Source: Lachnospiraceae bacterium
GTDB lineage: Bacteria > Bacillota > Clostridia > Lachnospirales > Lachnospiraceae
Assembly: GCA_029227035.1 (NCBI GenBank)
Contig: JAQXZD010000099.1
Coordinates: forward strand, 39,269 to 103,268
Direction of reading: 5' to 3'
Length of the DNA stretch: 64,000 bases
In this document: positions 7,543-15,283 of the stretch, in pieces
Position numbering within the stretch: the stretch's first letter is position 1
Layout of the letters: each line of letters opens with the position of its first letter
Made by a program: the position numbers and the translations under genes
Notes under the pieces: model-generated
The model's input: only the letters and a program-made list of their open reading frames with translations
What the model was told of the DNA's origin: nothing
Database searches by the model: none

Positions 7543-7800
7543 ATGGAGACAAGAATTGCATTGATTGGAATCATTGTGGAGAATGATGAGGCAGCGGAGC
7601 CATTGAATCATCTGCTGCATGAATACAGGGAGTGTGTGGTCGGAAGAATGGGAATTCCGTACCGGGACAAGGGTGTGAACATTATCAGCGTTGCGGTGGA
7701 TGCACCGCAGGATGAGATTAACGCCCTGTCCGGAAAAATAGGAAGATTGGATGGCGTAAGTGCCAAGACGGTATATTCAAATGTTAAGGGAAGTCGTTGA
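7543..7800 (+). CDS. TM1266-type putative regulator of iron-only hydrogenase
   Basis: This 85-residue protein has the ACT/NikR-C-like fold of the TM1266 family. It opens with METRIALIGIIVEN, has VVGRMGIPYRDKGVNIISV in the middle, and DEINALSGKIGRLDGV near the end. The family lies next to [FeFe]-hydrogenase maturation genes in many clostridia, and a regulatory role has been proposed from this linkage and the fold. The ligand is unknown. Its stop overlaps the start of hydE by 20 bases, so translation is probably coupled. Confidence 0.87.
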   Translation: METRIALIGIIVENDEAAEPLNHLLHEYRECVVGRMGIPYRDKGVNIISVAVDAPQDEINALSGKIGRLDGVSAKTVYSNVKGSR

Positions 7801-8824
7801 TCGGATTCAAAAGGAACAGAACATCAGCAGGGAAGACCTGGCCCTGCTTCTTACGGCAGGGGACGAAGAGATTGCCTGCCTTAAGGAAAAGGCACGAGAG
7901 GTGGCAGATGAGGTGTATGGAAAGCAGATTTTTATCCGAGGTCTGATAGAATTCACCAATTACTGTAAAAATGACTGCCTCTACTGCGGAATACGAAGAA
8001 GCAACCGGTGTGCAGAGCGTTACCGGCTTTCAGAGGAGGAGATTTTATCCTGCTGCGAGAATGGATATGCCCTGGGATTTCGGACGTTTGTGCTTCAGGG
8101 CGGAGAGGATTCTTATTTTACGGATGAGAAAATCTGTGCCCTGATTCGAAAGATTAAGGCAGGTTATCCGGACTGTGCCCTGACGCTCTCCATCGGAGAG
8201 AAGGAAAAAGACAGCTATCAGGCATATTTTGATGCGGGAGCGGACCGTTATCTGCTTCGGCATGAGACCGCGGACGAAGCACATTACAGGCGGCTGCACC
8301 CGGCGGAGATGTCCCTTGTGCACAGGAAGCAGTGCCTGCGGAACTTAAAGGAAATCGGCTATCAGGTGGGGTGCGGATTTATGGTGGGCTCACCGGGACA
8401 GACTGTGGATACGTTGTATGAGGATCTGCAGTTTATTCGGAAGCTGCAGCCCCACATGGTGGGAATCGGCCCCTTTATCCCCCAGAAGGACACGCCTTTT
8501 GGAGCGGAAAAGGTGGGCACACTGGAAATGACGCTTCGGCTTCTTTCTATTATCCGCCTGCTTTTGCCGCGTGTACTTCTTCCGGCAACCACGGCGCTTG
8601 GAACCATTCATCCGCTGGGGCGGGAAAAAGGAATTCAGGCCGGAGCCAATGTGGTGATGCCGAATCTGTCCCCGGTTGCCGTAAGGGATAAGTACCTGCT
8701 TTACGACAATAAGATTTGTACCGTAGATGAGGCGGCAGAGTGCAGATATTGTATGCAGCGGCGCATGGAAGGGATTGGCTATCAGGTGGTAGTAGACAGA
8801 GGGGATTACAGAGAACAGAGATAG
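7781..8824 (+). CDS. hydE: [FeFe]-hydrogenase maturase HydE (radical SAM)
   Basis: HydE is one of three enzymes that build the 2Fe subcluster of the hydrogenase H-cluster and acts on a complex made by HydG. The radical-SAM motif CKNDCLYC (CX3CX2C) lies near residues 60-67 and coordinates the 4Fe-4S cluster that cleaves S-adenosylmethionine. The SAM-binding GGED stretch is FVLQGGEDSYFTD. Length is about 347 residues, normal for HydE. The ATG at 7781 inside the previous gene is preferred to the GTG at 7760; neither has a strong ribosome site, consistent with translational coupling. It is followed by hydG and hydF. No hydrogenase structural gene is present in the window. Confidence 0.93.
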   Translation: MLREVVDRIQKEQNISREDLALLLTAGDEEIACLKEKAREVADEVYGKQIFIRGLIEFTNYCKNDCLYCGIRRSNRCAERYRLSEEEILSCCENGYALGFRTFVLQGGEDSYFTDEKICALIRKIKAGYPDCALTLSIGEKEKDSYQAYFDAGADRYLLRHETADEAHYRRLHPAEMSLVHRKQCLRNLKEIGYQVGCGFMVGSPGQTVDTLYEDLQFIRKLQPHMVGIGPFIPQKDTPFGAEKVGTLEMTLRLLSIIRLLLPRVLLPATTALGTIHPLGREKGIQAGANVVMPNLSPVAVRDKYLLYDNKICTVDEAAECRYCMQRRMEGIGYQVVVDRGDYREQR

Positions 8825-8839
8825 ATAAAGGAGAATACT

Positions 8840-10267
8840 ATGTACGATGTAAAATCATTAAAAGCGGAGGAATTTATCTCCGACGAGGAAATCAGAGAGA
8901 CGCTGGCATATGCCGATGCCAACAGGGACAATATGGAGTTGGTGGATGCCATCATTGAGAAGGCGAAGGAGCGCAAAGGATTAAACCACAGGGAGGCATC
9001 CGTGCTTCTGGCGTGCGAAAATGAGGAAAAAATTCAGGAAATTTATGAGCTTGCGCAGCAGATTAAGAAGGATTTTTACGGAAACCGGATTGTCATGTTT
9101 GCACCGCTGTATCTGTCCAATTACTGCGTAAACGGCTGTGTATACTGCCCGTATCATATGAAAAATAAGCATATTGCGCGCAAAAAGCTGACACAGGAGG
9201 AGATTGTGAAGGAAGTGACGGCGCTTCAGGATATGGGACACAAGCGTCTTGCCATTGAAGCGGGAGAGGATCCGGTAAACAATCCGATCGAGTATATTCT
9301 GGAGTGTATCAAGACCATTTACAGCATCAAGCATAAGAACGGTGCCATCCGCCGCGTAAATGTCAATATTGCGGCAACCACGGTGGAGAATTACCGTAAG
9401 CTCAAGGATGCGGGAATCGGGACTTATGTGCTGTTTCAGGAGACCTACCACAAGGAAAGCTATGAACAGCTTCATCCGACCGGACCGAAGCATGATTATG
9501 CGTACCACACAGAGGCCATGGACCGTGCCATGGAGGGCGGTATTGATGATGTGGGACTTGGCGTGCTCTTTGGACTGGACAAGTATCGTTATGAGTTTGC
9601 AGGTCTTCTCATGCATGCGGAGCATCTGGAAGCAGTTCACGGTGTGGGACCGCATACCATCAGTGTTCCACGCCTTAAGAGAGCGGATGATATAGATCCG
9701 ACTGCTTTTGACAACGGCATCAGTGATGATATTTTTGCAAAAATCTGTGCGCTGATTCGTATTTCCGTGCCATATACCGGAATGATTATCTCAACCCGTG
9801 AGAGTCAGGCAGTGCGCGAAAAGGTGCTGCCGCTTGGAGTGTCCCAGATCAGCGGCGCCTCCAAAACCAGTGTGGGCGGCTATGCAGATCCGGAGGCAGA
9901 GAAGCTTGCAAACGAGACTTCGGAGCAGTTTGACGTCAGTGACCAGAGAACGCTGGATGAAGTGGTGAACTGGCTGATGAAGCTGGGATATATTCCTTCT
10001 TTCTGTACGGCATGCTACCGGGAAGGCAGAACCGGAGACCGTTTTATGGCACTCTGCAAAAACATGCAGATTTTAAACTGCTGTCACCCGAATGCGCTTA
10101 TGACCTTAAAGGAATATCTGGAGGATTATGCAAGCGAGGAGACCAGAAAACTGGGAATGGAGCTGATTGAGCGCGAGCTTGAGAAGATTCCGAATCCGAA
10201 GGTGAAGCAGACTACCTATGAGCACATTCACGATATCTCGGAAGGAAAGAGAGACTTTCGTTTTTAA
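8840..10267 (+). CDS. hydG: [FeFe]-hydrogenase maturase HydG (tyrosine lyase)
   Basis: HydG is a radical-SAM enzyme that splits tyrosine to p-cresol, CO and cyanide and delivers an Fe(CO)2CN unit for the H-cluster. The CX3CX2C motif (CVNGCVYC) lies near residues 97-104, after YLSNY. The C-terminal auxiliary cluster motif is CTACYREGRTGDRFM near residue 391, whose CX2C contributes to the second cluster with the dangler iron. Length of 475 residues is normal. The gene lies 15 bases after hydE with an AAGGAG site. The C-terminal cluster domain separates HydG from the related ThiH. Confidence 0.95.
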   Translation: MYDVKSLKAEEFISDEEIRETLAYADANRDNMELVDAIIEKAKERKGLNHREASVLLACENEEKIQEIYELAQQIKKDFYGNRIVMFAPLYLSNYCVNGCVYCPYHMKNKHIARKKLTQEEIVKEVTALQDMGHKRLAIEAGEDPVNNPIEYILECIKTIYSIKHKNGAIRRVNVNIAATTVENYRKLKDAGIGTYVLFQETYHKESYEQLHPTGPKHDYAYHTEAMDRAMEGGIDDVGLGVLFGLDKYRYEFAGLLMHAEHLEAVHGVGPHTISVPRLKRADDIDPTAFDNGISDDIFAKICALIRISVPYTGMIISTRESQAVREKVLPLGVSQISGASKTSVGGYADPEAEKLANETSEQFDVSDQRTLDEVVNWLMKLGYIPSFCTACYREGRTGDRFMALCKNMQILNCCHPNALMTLKEYLEDYASEETRKLGMELIERELEKIPNPKVKQTTYEHIHDISEGKRDFRF

Positions 10268-10279
10268 GGAGGACAGGGC

Positions 10280-11494
10280 ATGGGCGTTACGTTAAATGAT
10301 ACACCGTCGGCAAACCGGCTGCACATTGGTGTGTATGGAAAGACAAACAGCGGAAAATCCGCATTGATCAATGCTTTTACGGGACAGGAAGTGTCGATTG
10401 TGGCAGATGTGGCGGGAACAACGACGGATCCGGTATACAAGGCAATGGAGATTCATCCGTTGGGGGCGTGTACCATCATCGACACGGCTGGATTTGATGA
10501 TGACAGCAGTCTTGGCGGGCAGCGGGTGGAGCGGACAAAGCTTGCGGCGGAGAAAACTGACCTGGCGGTCATGGTATGTGCGGCAGACAGTGAATGCAGC
10601 CGTGAAAATTTCACGGAGGAATTGAAGTGGTACCGTTATTTCCGGGAAAAGGGGACACCGGTACTGTTTATCATCAATAAGACGGATCTTGCGGATGCGG
10701 AAGAGCTTTCGGCCTTTTTGAAAAGAGAAACCGGGGAAGAGGCATTGGCGGTCAGTGCAAAAACCGGGGAGGGAATGGACGAGGTAAAGACTGCGCTTGT
10801 CCGGAAGGTGCCGGAGAACTTTGGAAGCCGGCTGATTACCGGAGATATGGTGAAAGAAGAGGATCTGGTTCTTTTGGTGATGCCACAGGATATTCAGGCA
10901 CCAAATGGGAGACTGATTCTGCCGCAGGTACAGACCTTGCGTGAGCTTCTGGACAAGAAATGCCTGGTTATGAGCGTGACAACCGACAAGTTAATTCCTG
11001 CTTTAAAAACGCTGTCGGCACCGCCAAAGCTGATTATCACGGATTCGCAGGTGTTTGATTATGTATATGAGAACAAGCCGAAGGAGAGCATGCTGACTTC
11101 TTTTTCCGTACTTTTTGCGGCATATAAGGGAGATCTGCCTTATTATGTGCAGGGGGCAAAGGCGATGGATGCTCTTACGGAGAAGTCGAGGGTTCTGATT
11201 GCGGAGTGCTGTACCCATGCTCCGCTTGCGGAGGATATCGGAAGAGTCAAGCTGCCGCGGATGCTCAGGAAGAGGTTCGGGGAAAAACTGCAGGTAGAGA
11301 ATGTGAGCGGAACGGATTTTCCAAAAGATTTGTCTGGATATGACCTGATTATCCAGTGCGGCGCCTGTATGTTTAACAGAAAGTATGTCCTGTCACGCAT
11401 TGACAGGGCAAAGGAGCAGGAGATTCCGATGACCAACTACGGGGTGGCAATTGCGCATCTGACAGGGATTTTGGAGCATGTGGCTATGCCGTAG
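10280..11494 (+). CDS. hydF: [FeFe]-hydrogenase maturation GTPase HydF
   Basis: HydF is the scaffold on which the 2Fe subcluster is held before transfer to the hydrogenase. The N-terminal GTPase domain has a P-loop GKTNSGKS near residue 15, the G2/G3 region AGTTTDP and DTAGFDD, and the G4 motif NKTD near residue 132. The C-terminal domain keeps the 4Fe-4S ligands: ECCTHAP near residue 312 and QCGACMFNRK near residue 364 (CxH...CX2C). At 404 residues it is of normal length. A GGAGGA site precedes the ATG, and hydG ends 12 bases upstream. A new promoter and T-box follow its stop. Confidence 0.94.
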   Translation: MGVTLNDTPSANRLHIGVYGKTNSGKSALINAFTGQEVSIVADVAGTTTDPVYKAMEIHPLGACTIIDTAGFDDDSSLGGQRVERTKLAAEKTDLAVMVCAADSECSRENFTEELKWYRYFREKGTPVLFIINKTDLADAEELSAFLKRETGEEALAVSAKTGEGMDEVKTALVRKVPENFGSRLITGDMVKEEDLVLLVMPQDIQAPNGRLILPQVQTLRELLDKKCLVMSVTTDKLIPALKTLSAPPKLIITDSQVFDYVYENKPKESMLTSFSVLFAAYKGDLPYYVQGAKAMDALTEKSRVLIAECCTHAPLAEDIGRVKLPRMLRKRFGEKLQVENVSGTDFPKDLSGYDLIIQCGACMFNRKYVLSRIDRAKEQEIPMTNYGVAIAHLTGILEHVAMP

Positions 11495-11518
11495 GGGGGA
11501 GACGCTGTGAAAAAAAAT

Positions 11519-11547
11519 TTGACTTTTGCAGCAGACAGTGCTATTCT
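11519..11547 (+). promoter_or_regulatory. Sigma-A promoter of the cstA T-box leader
   Basis: TTGACT (11519-11524), a 17-base spacer and TATTCT (11542-11547), located 24 bases after the hydF stop. Confidence 0.7.
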
Positions 11548-11553
11548 TAAGCA

Positions 11554-11870
11554 GAAACAGAGAATCAAATGCGATGAACAGGCATACGAACCTTAAGAGA
11601 ATTCTTTCAGAGAGCTGCCGGATGGTGTGAGACAGCAGATATCTTTTGGCGACATCCCCTGCAAGCAGTACACTGAAACGACGGCCGAAGAGCTGACTGT
11701 CGGATTAAGTCATACCGGAGTCCCACCGTTACAGGGGAGCTTATTGATACGGCTGAGCGCCGGAAGATAGGGCAGAGTGGTCATATTTTATATGGCAAGC
11801 AAAGTGGTAACGCGGAAGAATTGATTGGCTTTCGTCTTTGACAGTTGATGTTAAAGACGAAAGCTTTTTT
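11554..11870 (+). promoter_or_regulatory. T-box leader, probable Asp (GAC) specifier
   Basis: The leader has the T-box sequence AAAGTGGTAACGCGG at 11801-11815 and a terminator GCTTTCGTCTTT/AAAGACGAAAGC with six T residues (11828-11870). Stem I is recognisable. Its base has TGC/GCA and CAGG/CCTG flanking a GATGAA bulge of the K-turn type. AGAGAG is at 11610-11615 and GGTGTGAGA in the apical part. The right side of the specifier loop reads CGACATC at 11650-11656; a conserved purine normally follows the specifier, which favours GAC (11651-11653, aspartate) over CGA or ACA. Uncharged tRNA would stabilise the antiterminator and turn the downstream gene on. Confidence 0.85.
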
Positions 11871-12043
11871 GTTTCATAGGAAAGCGTGTCCTATGAAACA
11901 AAAGCCCTCCGGGCAGGATGCGCACCTCGCGGATGTGAAATTTATGCTGCGCATACCGCTCGAGCGCAAAAGAGTCGCTTGCGACTCTTTATGTGTAGCA
12001 TCTTCGCGAAAGTTTGTGAAACGCAGGTGATTTTCTGAAAAAT
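11871..12043. other. Hairpin-rich untranslated stretch before cstA
   Basis: No gene is supported here. It starts with GTTTCATAGGA/TCCTATGAAAC (11871-11881 with 11889-11899) and also contains AAAGAGTCGC-TTGCGACTCTTT and GCCC-TCC-GGGC. The function is unknown; it may be a short intergenic repeat or an mRNA processing or stability element. Confidence 0.55.
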
Positions 12044-12059
12044 AAAAGGAGTGTGTGAT

Positions 12060-13775
12060 ATGAATAGTTTAGTAATTGTGTTAATCGGTGTGCTTGTGCT
12101 GGCATTGGGTTACATATTGTACGGACGCTGGCTGGCTAAGAAATGGGGAATTGATCCGAAGGCCGAGACACCGGCAGTGAAGTATGAGGATGGACAGGAT
12201 TTTGTACCTTCTTCAAAATTTACGGTATTTTCGCATCAGTTTTCTTCCATCGCAGGAGCAGGACCTGTCACCGGACCGATTCTTGCATCTGTATTCGGAT
12301 GGGTACCGGTTATGCTCTGGCTGTTAATCGGCGGTCTGTTTTTCGGTGCGGTACAGGATTTCGGAGCTTTGTATGCATCGGTAAAAAACGAAGGAAAATC
12401 AATGGGTATGCTGATTGAAAAGTATATTGGCAAGATGGGACGTAAGCTTTTCATGCTTTTCTGCTGGCTTTTTACTCTGTTGGTTATTGCAGCATTTACG
12501 GATATGGTAGCCGGAACATTTCAGGCGTTTCCGGTAGATGCGGCAACAGGAAAGGCAGTTACCGAGCCGGTATTTGCAAACGGTGCAGCGGCATCCGTTT
12601 CCATGCTGTTTATCCTGGTAGCGGTTATCATGGGACTGATTCTGAAAAAGGTAACAAACATAAATGAGATTGTTAAGGGCGTTCTCGCCATTGGTCTGAT
12701 TATCGTCATGTTTGCAATCGGTATGAAGCTTCCGATTTATGCAGATAAGAATGTATGGATTTACATTATTATGGCATATCTGTTTCTTGCATCCGTTCTT
12801 CCGATGTGGTTACTGATGCAGCCGAGAGATTACATGACAACCTATATGCTTCTTGGCATGATTATCGGTGCAGTGGTCGGTGTGCTGGTGGCACATCCGG
12901 ACATGAACCTGAATGCTTTCAACGGATTTACACTTGTGGCAGCAGACGGAAGCAAGTCTTATCTGTTCCCGACACTGTTTGTAACCATCGCCTGCGGTGC
13001 GGTATCCGGTTTCCACAGTCTGGTATCTTCCGGAACTTCATCCAAGACCATCCGGAATGAAAAGGATATGCCGATGGTCGGATACGGTGCCATGGTGGTA
13101 GAGTCTTTACTTGGTATTATTGCACTTGTTGTTGTCGGTGCAGTGGCAGTAAACGGCACAAAGCCGGAGGGAACTCCGTTTGCCATCTTCTCCTCAGGTG
13201 TTGCCGGATTTTTGGAGAAACTTGGACTGCCGGTAGAGGTGGCAACGGTATTTATGACCATGTGTGTATCGGCTCTGGCTCTGACATCTCTGGATTCTGT
13301 TGCACGAATCGGAAGAATGTCTTTCCAGGAGCTGTTCTATGACGATACCACAGATCCTTCCAAGATGGGACCGGTTCGCAAGGTACTGACCAATAAGTAT
13401 TTTGCAACGGTAATTACTCTGTTCTTTGGCTGGCTCTTATGCCTTGGCGGATACAACAATGTATGGCCGTTATTCGGTTCTGCAAACCAGCTTCTTGCAG
13501 CACTGGTACTGATTGCTCTGGCTGTATTCTTAAAGACAACCGGACGTACCGGCTGGACCTTGTATGTGCCGATGTTTGCAATGCTTGCAGTTACCTTTAC
13601 GGCACTTGTCCAGAAGACAATTGCTCTGATTGGCAATGTCGCAAGTGGAAATGCAACCTTCCTGGTAGATGGCTTGCAGCTCATTATTGCAATTCTTTTG
13701 ATGGTACTTGGTGTGCTGGTTGCGGCAAGCTGCTTCCAGAAGCTCTTCAAAAAGAAAGAAAAGCAGGCAGCTTAA
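12060..13775 (+). CDS. cstA: CstA-family transporter (carbon starvation protein)
   Basis: This polytopic membrane protein of the CstA family has about 15 hydrophobic segments in 571 residues. Members are known to import pyruvate or peptides. It opens with a membrane helix (LVIVLIGVLVLALGYILYG), then has the family's conserved VFSHQFSSIAGAGPVTGPI near residue 60 and FHSLVSSGTSSKTI near residue 318. The ATG at 12060 is nine bases from AAAAGGA; a GTG at 12051 is closer and less likely. The T-box leader ties expression to an amino acid, probably aspartate, which suggests uptake of peptides or a related nutrient; the substrate is inferred, not shown. A clear terminator follows. Confidence 0.9.
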   Translation: MNSLVIVLIGVLVLALGYILYGRWLAKKWGIDPKAETPAVKYEDGQDFVPSSKFTVFSHQFSSIAGAGPVTGPILASVFGWVPVMLWLLIGGLFFGAVQDFGALYASVKNEGKSMGMLIEKYIGKMGRKLFMLFCWLFTLLVIAAFTDMVAGTFQAFPVDAATGKAVTEPVFANGAAASVSMLFILVAVIMGLILKKVTNINEIVKGVLAIGLIIVMFAIGMKLPIYADKNVWIYIIMAYLFLASVLPMWLLMQPRDYMTTYMLLGMIIGAVVGVLVAHPDMNLNAFNGFTLVAADGSKSYLFPTLFVTIACGAVSGFHSLVSSGTSSKTIRNEKDMPMVGYGAMVVESLLGIIALVVVGAVAVNGTKPEGTPFAIFSSGVAGFLEKLGLPVEVATVFMTMCVSALALTSLDSVARIGRMSFQELFYDDTTDPSKMGPVRKVLTNKYFATVITLFFGWLLCLGGYNNVWPLFGSANQLLAALVLIALAVFLKTTGRTGWTLYVPMFAMLAVTFTALVQKTIALIGNVASGNATFLVDGLQLIIAILLMVLGVLVAASCFQKLFKKKEKQAA

Positions 13776-13793
13776 CAACTGTGTATAAGAAAG

Positions 13794-13831
13794 AAGCATT
13801 TCCGCGGGTTTTTGTGGAAATGCTTTTTTTT
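13794..13831 (+). terminator. Terminator of cstA
   Basis: AAGCATTTCC/GGAAATGCTT with a 12-base loop and a following run of T residues. Confidence 0.9.
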
Positions 13832-13902
13832 AATAAATACTCTCCCATATCTGTGGGAAAAATGATAGAATAGGCACAGAGTTTGTTTACAGAGGTGAGG
13901 AC

Positions 13903-14280
13903 ATGAAATATTTAAGACAACTACTAATCATTCTTTTGTTTTCTTTTATCGGGGAGCTGTTGCATGCTTTTATTCCCTTGCAGATTCCCGCCAGCATTTA
14001 CGGGCTGGTGCTTTTGTTTGTGGCGCTGATGGCAGGCTGGATTAAGCTGCCGCAGGTAAGTGAAACGGCAAAATTTTTGATTGAAATTATGCCCATGATG
14101 TTTATTCCGGCAGGAGTGGGGCTGATGGTAAGCTGGGGAGAGCTTAAGCCGATTCTGCTTCCGGTCTGTGTCATTGTCGTGGTTTCCACGATTCTGGTGA
14201 TGGGCGTATCCGGCAGGGTGACGCAGACTATGATGCGTTCGGCCCGGAAAAAGAAGATTGCGAAAGGAAAAGAAGAATGA
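13903..14280 (+). CDS. LrgA/CidA-family holin-like protein
   Basis: This 125-residue membrane protein has four hydrophobic segments and the LrgA/CidA pattern: IGELLHAFIPLQIPASIYGL near residue 17, then LIEIMPMMFIPAGVGLM near residue 62. A basic cytoplasmic tail ends it. In staphylococci such proteins influence murein hydrolase activity and overflow metabolism; in other bacteria LrgAB-type pairs transport pyruvate. The stop overlaps the lrgB start (ATGA), so the two form a unit. Its position behind cstA, another possible pyruvate transporter, is suggestive but the cstA terminator separates them. Confidence 0.87.
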   Translation: MKYLRQLLIILLFSFIGELLHAFIPLQIPASIYGLVLLFVALMAGWIKLPQVSETAKFLIEIMPMMFIPAGVGLMVSWGELKPILLPVCVIVVVSTILVMGVSGRVTQTMMRSARKKKIAKGKEE

Positions 14281-14975
14281 AGGAATTTTGGCAGAACTCG
14301 GTATTTTTTGGAGTGTTTATCAGTATTCTCACTTATGAGATTGGTGTGCTTATCAAGAAAAAATGGAATGTTGCATTGTTTAATCCACTTTTAATTTCAA
14401 TTATTTTAATTATTGTTTTCCTGCAGTGCTTTCATGTGGATTATGAGACTTATGAGTCCGGAGCAAAATACCTGTCGTATTTTCTGACACCGGCCACTGT
14501 GGCGCTGGCGGTGCCGCTTTACGAGCAGATAGAGCCGCTTAAGAAGAACTGGAAAGCAATTATGGCAGGTATTCTGGCGGGAACGCTGACTTCCGCAGTC
14601 TGTGTGCTGGTTTTTGCGCTGCTGTTCGGATTCAGCCACAAGCAGTTTGTGACACTGCTTCCGAAGTCCATTACCACGGCAATCGGAATGGGAATGTCGG
14701 AAGAGCTGGGAGGAATTGTGACCATCACGGTTGCGTCGATTGTTGTGACCGGACTTTTGGGGAACATGTTTGCGGAAACTATCTGCAGGCTGTTTCATAT
14801 TACGGATCCGGTTGCCGTGGGAATCGGGATCGGTACGGCATCCCATGCGATGGGAACAGCAAAGGCTATGGAGCTGGGTGAGGTGGAAGGTGCCATGAGC
14901 AGTCTCTCCATAGCAGTCTCGGGACTTCTCACCGTCGTGGTAGCCATTGTCTTTTCCAATATATATCCTCTGTAA
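14277..14975 (+). CDS. LrgB/CidB-family membrane protein
   Basis: This 232-residue membrane protein has at least six hydrophobic segments. Family motifs visible are LKPKSITTAIGMGMSEELGG in variant form (LLPKSITTAIGMGMSEELGG, near residue 127) and GIGTASHAMGTAKAMELGE near residue 194. It is the partner of the LrgA-like protein and overlaps it by four bases. The pair may act as a holin-like or pyruvate transport system; the sequence alone cannot decide. Confidence 0.9.
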   Translation: MKEFWQNSVFFGVFISILTYEIGVLIKKKWNVALFNPLLISIILIIVFLQCFHVDYETYESGAKYLSYFLTPATVALAVPLYEQIEPLKKNWKAIMAGILAGTLTSAVCVLVFALLFGFSHKQFVTLLPKSITTAIGMGMSEELGGIVTITVASIVVTGLLGNMFAETICRLFHITDPVAVGIGIGTASHAMGTAKAMELGEVEGAMSSLSIAVSGLLTVVVAIVFSNIYPL

Positions 14976-15010
14976 CAGAGTATGGGAGACTGCGAAACTG
15001 CATGAAAGTA

Positions 15011-15203
15011 ATTGCCTGTTAAAAATTGTACCATTTCACAGGAGAGCATCATATTTTGTTCAAGTCAAGAATCGAGTTTGGACCAGAAACGATTTCACAT
15101 AATTGCCGACAATTTGCAACTTTTACGCTATTATCTCACGTGGAGCACTTTGGTCCTGTCGATTCTTGGCCTTTCAAAAACACGATGCCCCCCTGCGAAA
15201 TAT
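15011..15203 (+). repeat. Palindromic repeat element I, copy 1
   Basis: The left arm from ATTTCACAGGAG (15033) to GGACCAGAAACG (about 15092) is an imperfect inverted repeat of the right arm, from about 15145 to 15201. The cores AAGAATCGA and TCGATTCTT and GGACCAGA and TTGGTCC are in opposite orientation. A second copy lies at 24405-24601 on the other strand with most bases identical. Both copies are non-coding: frames through them are interrupted by indels between copies. It resembles a MITE-like or structured-RNA repeat. No transposase is near. Confidence 0.8.
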
Positions 15204-15283
15204 TACTAAGAGTGCAAGGCAACTACTTGATGGAGTACCGCAATCGTTGATGTAGCAGAATATGGGAAATGAAGGAGAGAGAG

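Noticed and set aside
11845..12030. 61-codon frame after the T-box terminator
   Set aside because: It starts inside the terminator hairpin and covers palindromes; no ribosome site.
15012..15209. Small proteins in palindromic element I (also 24412-24600)
   Set aside because: The two copies look similar in more than one reading frame because the DNA itself is conserved, and indels shift the frames between copies. No ribosome site is present.
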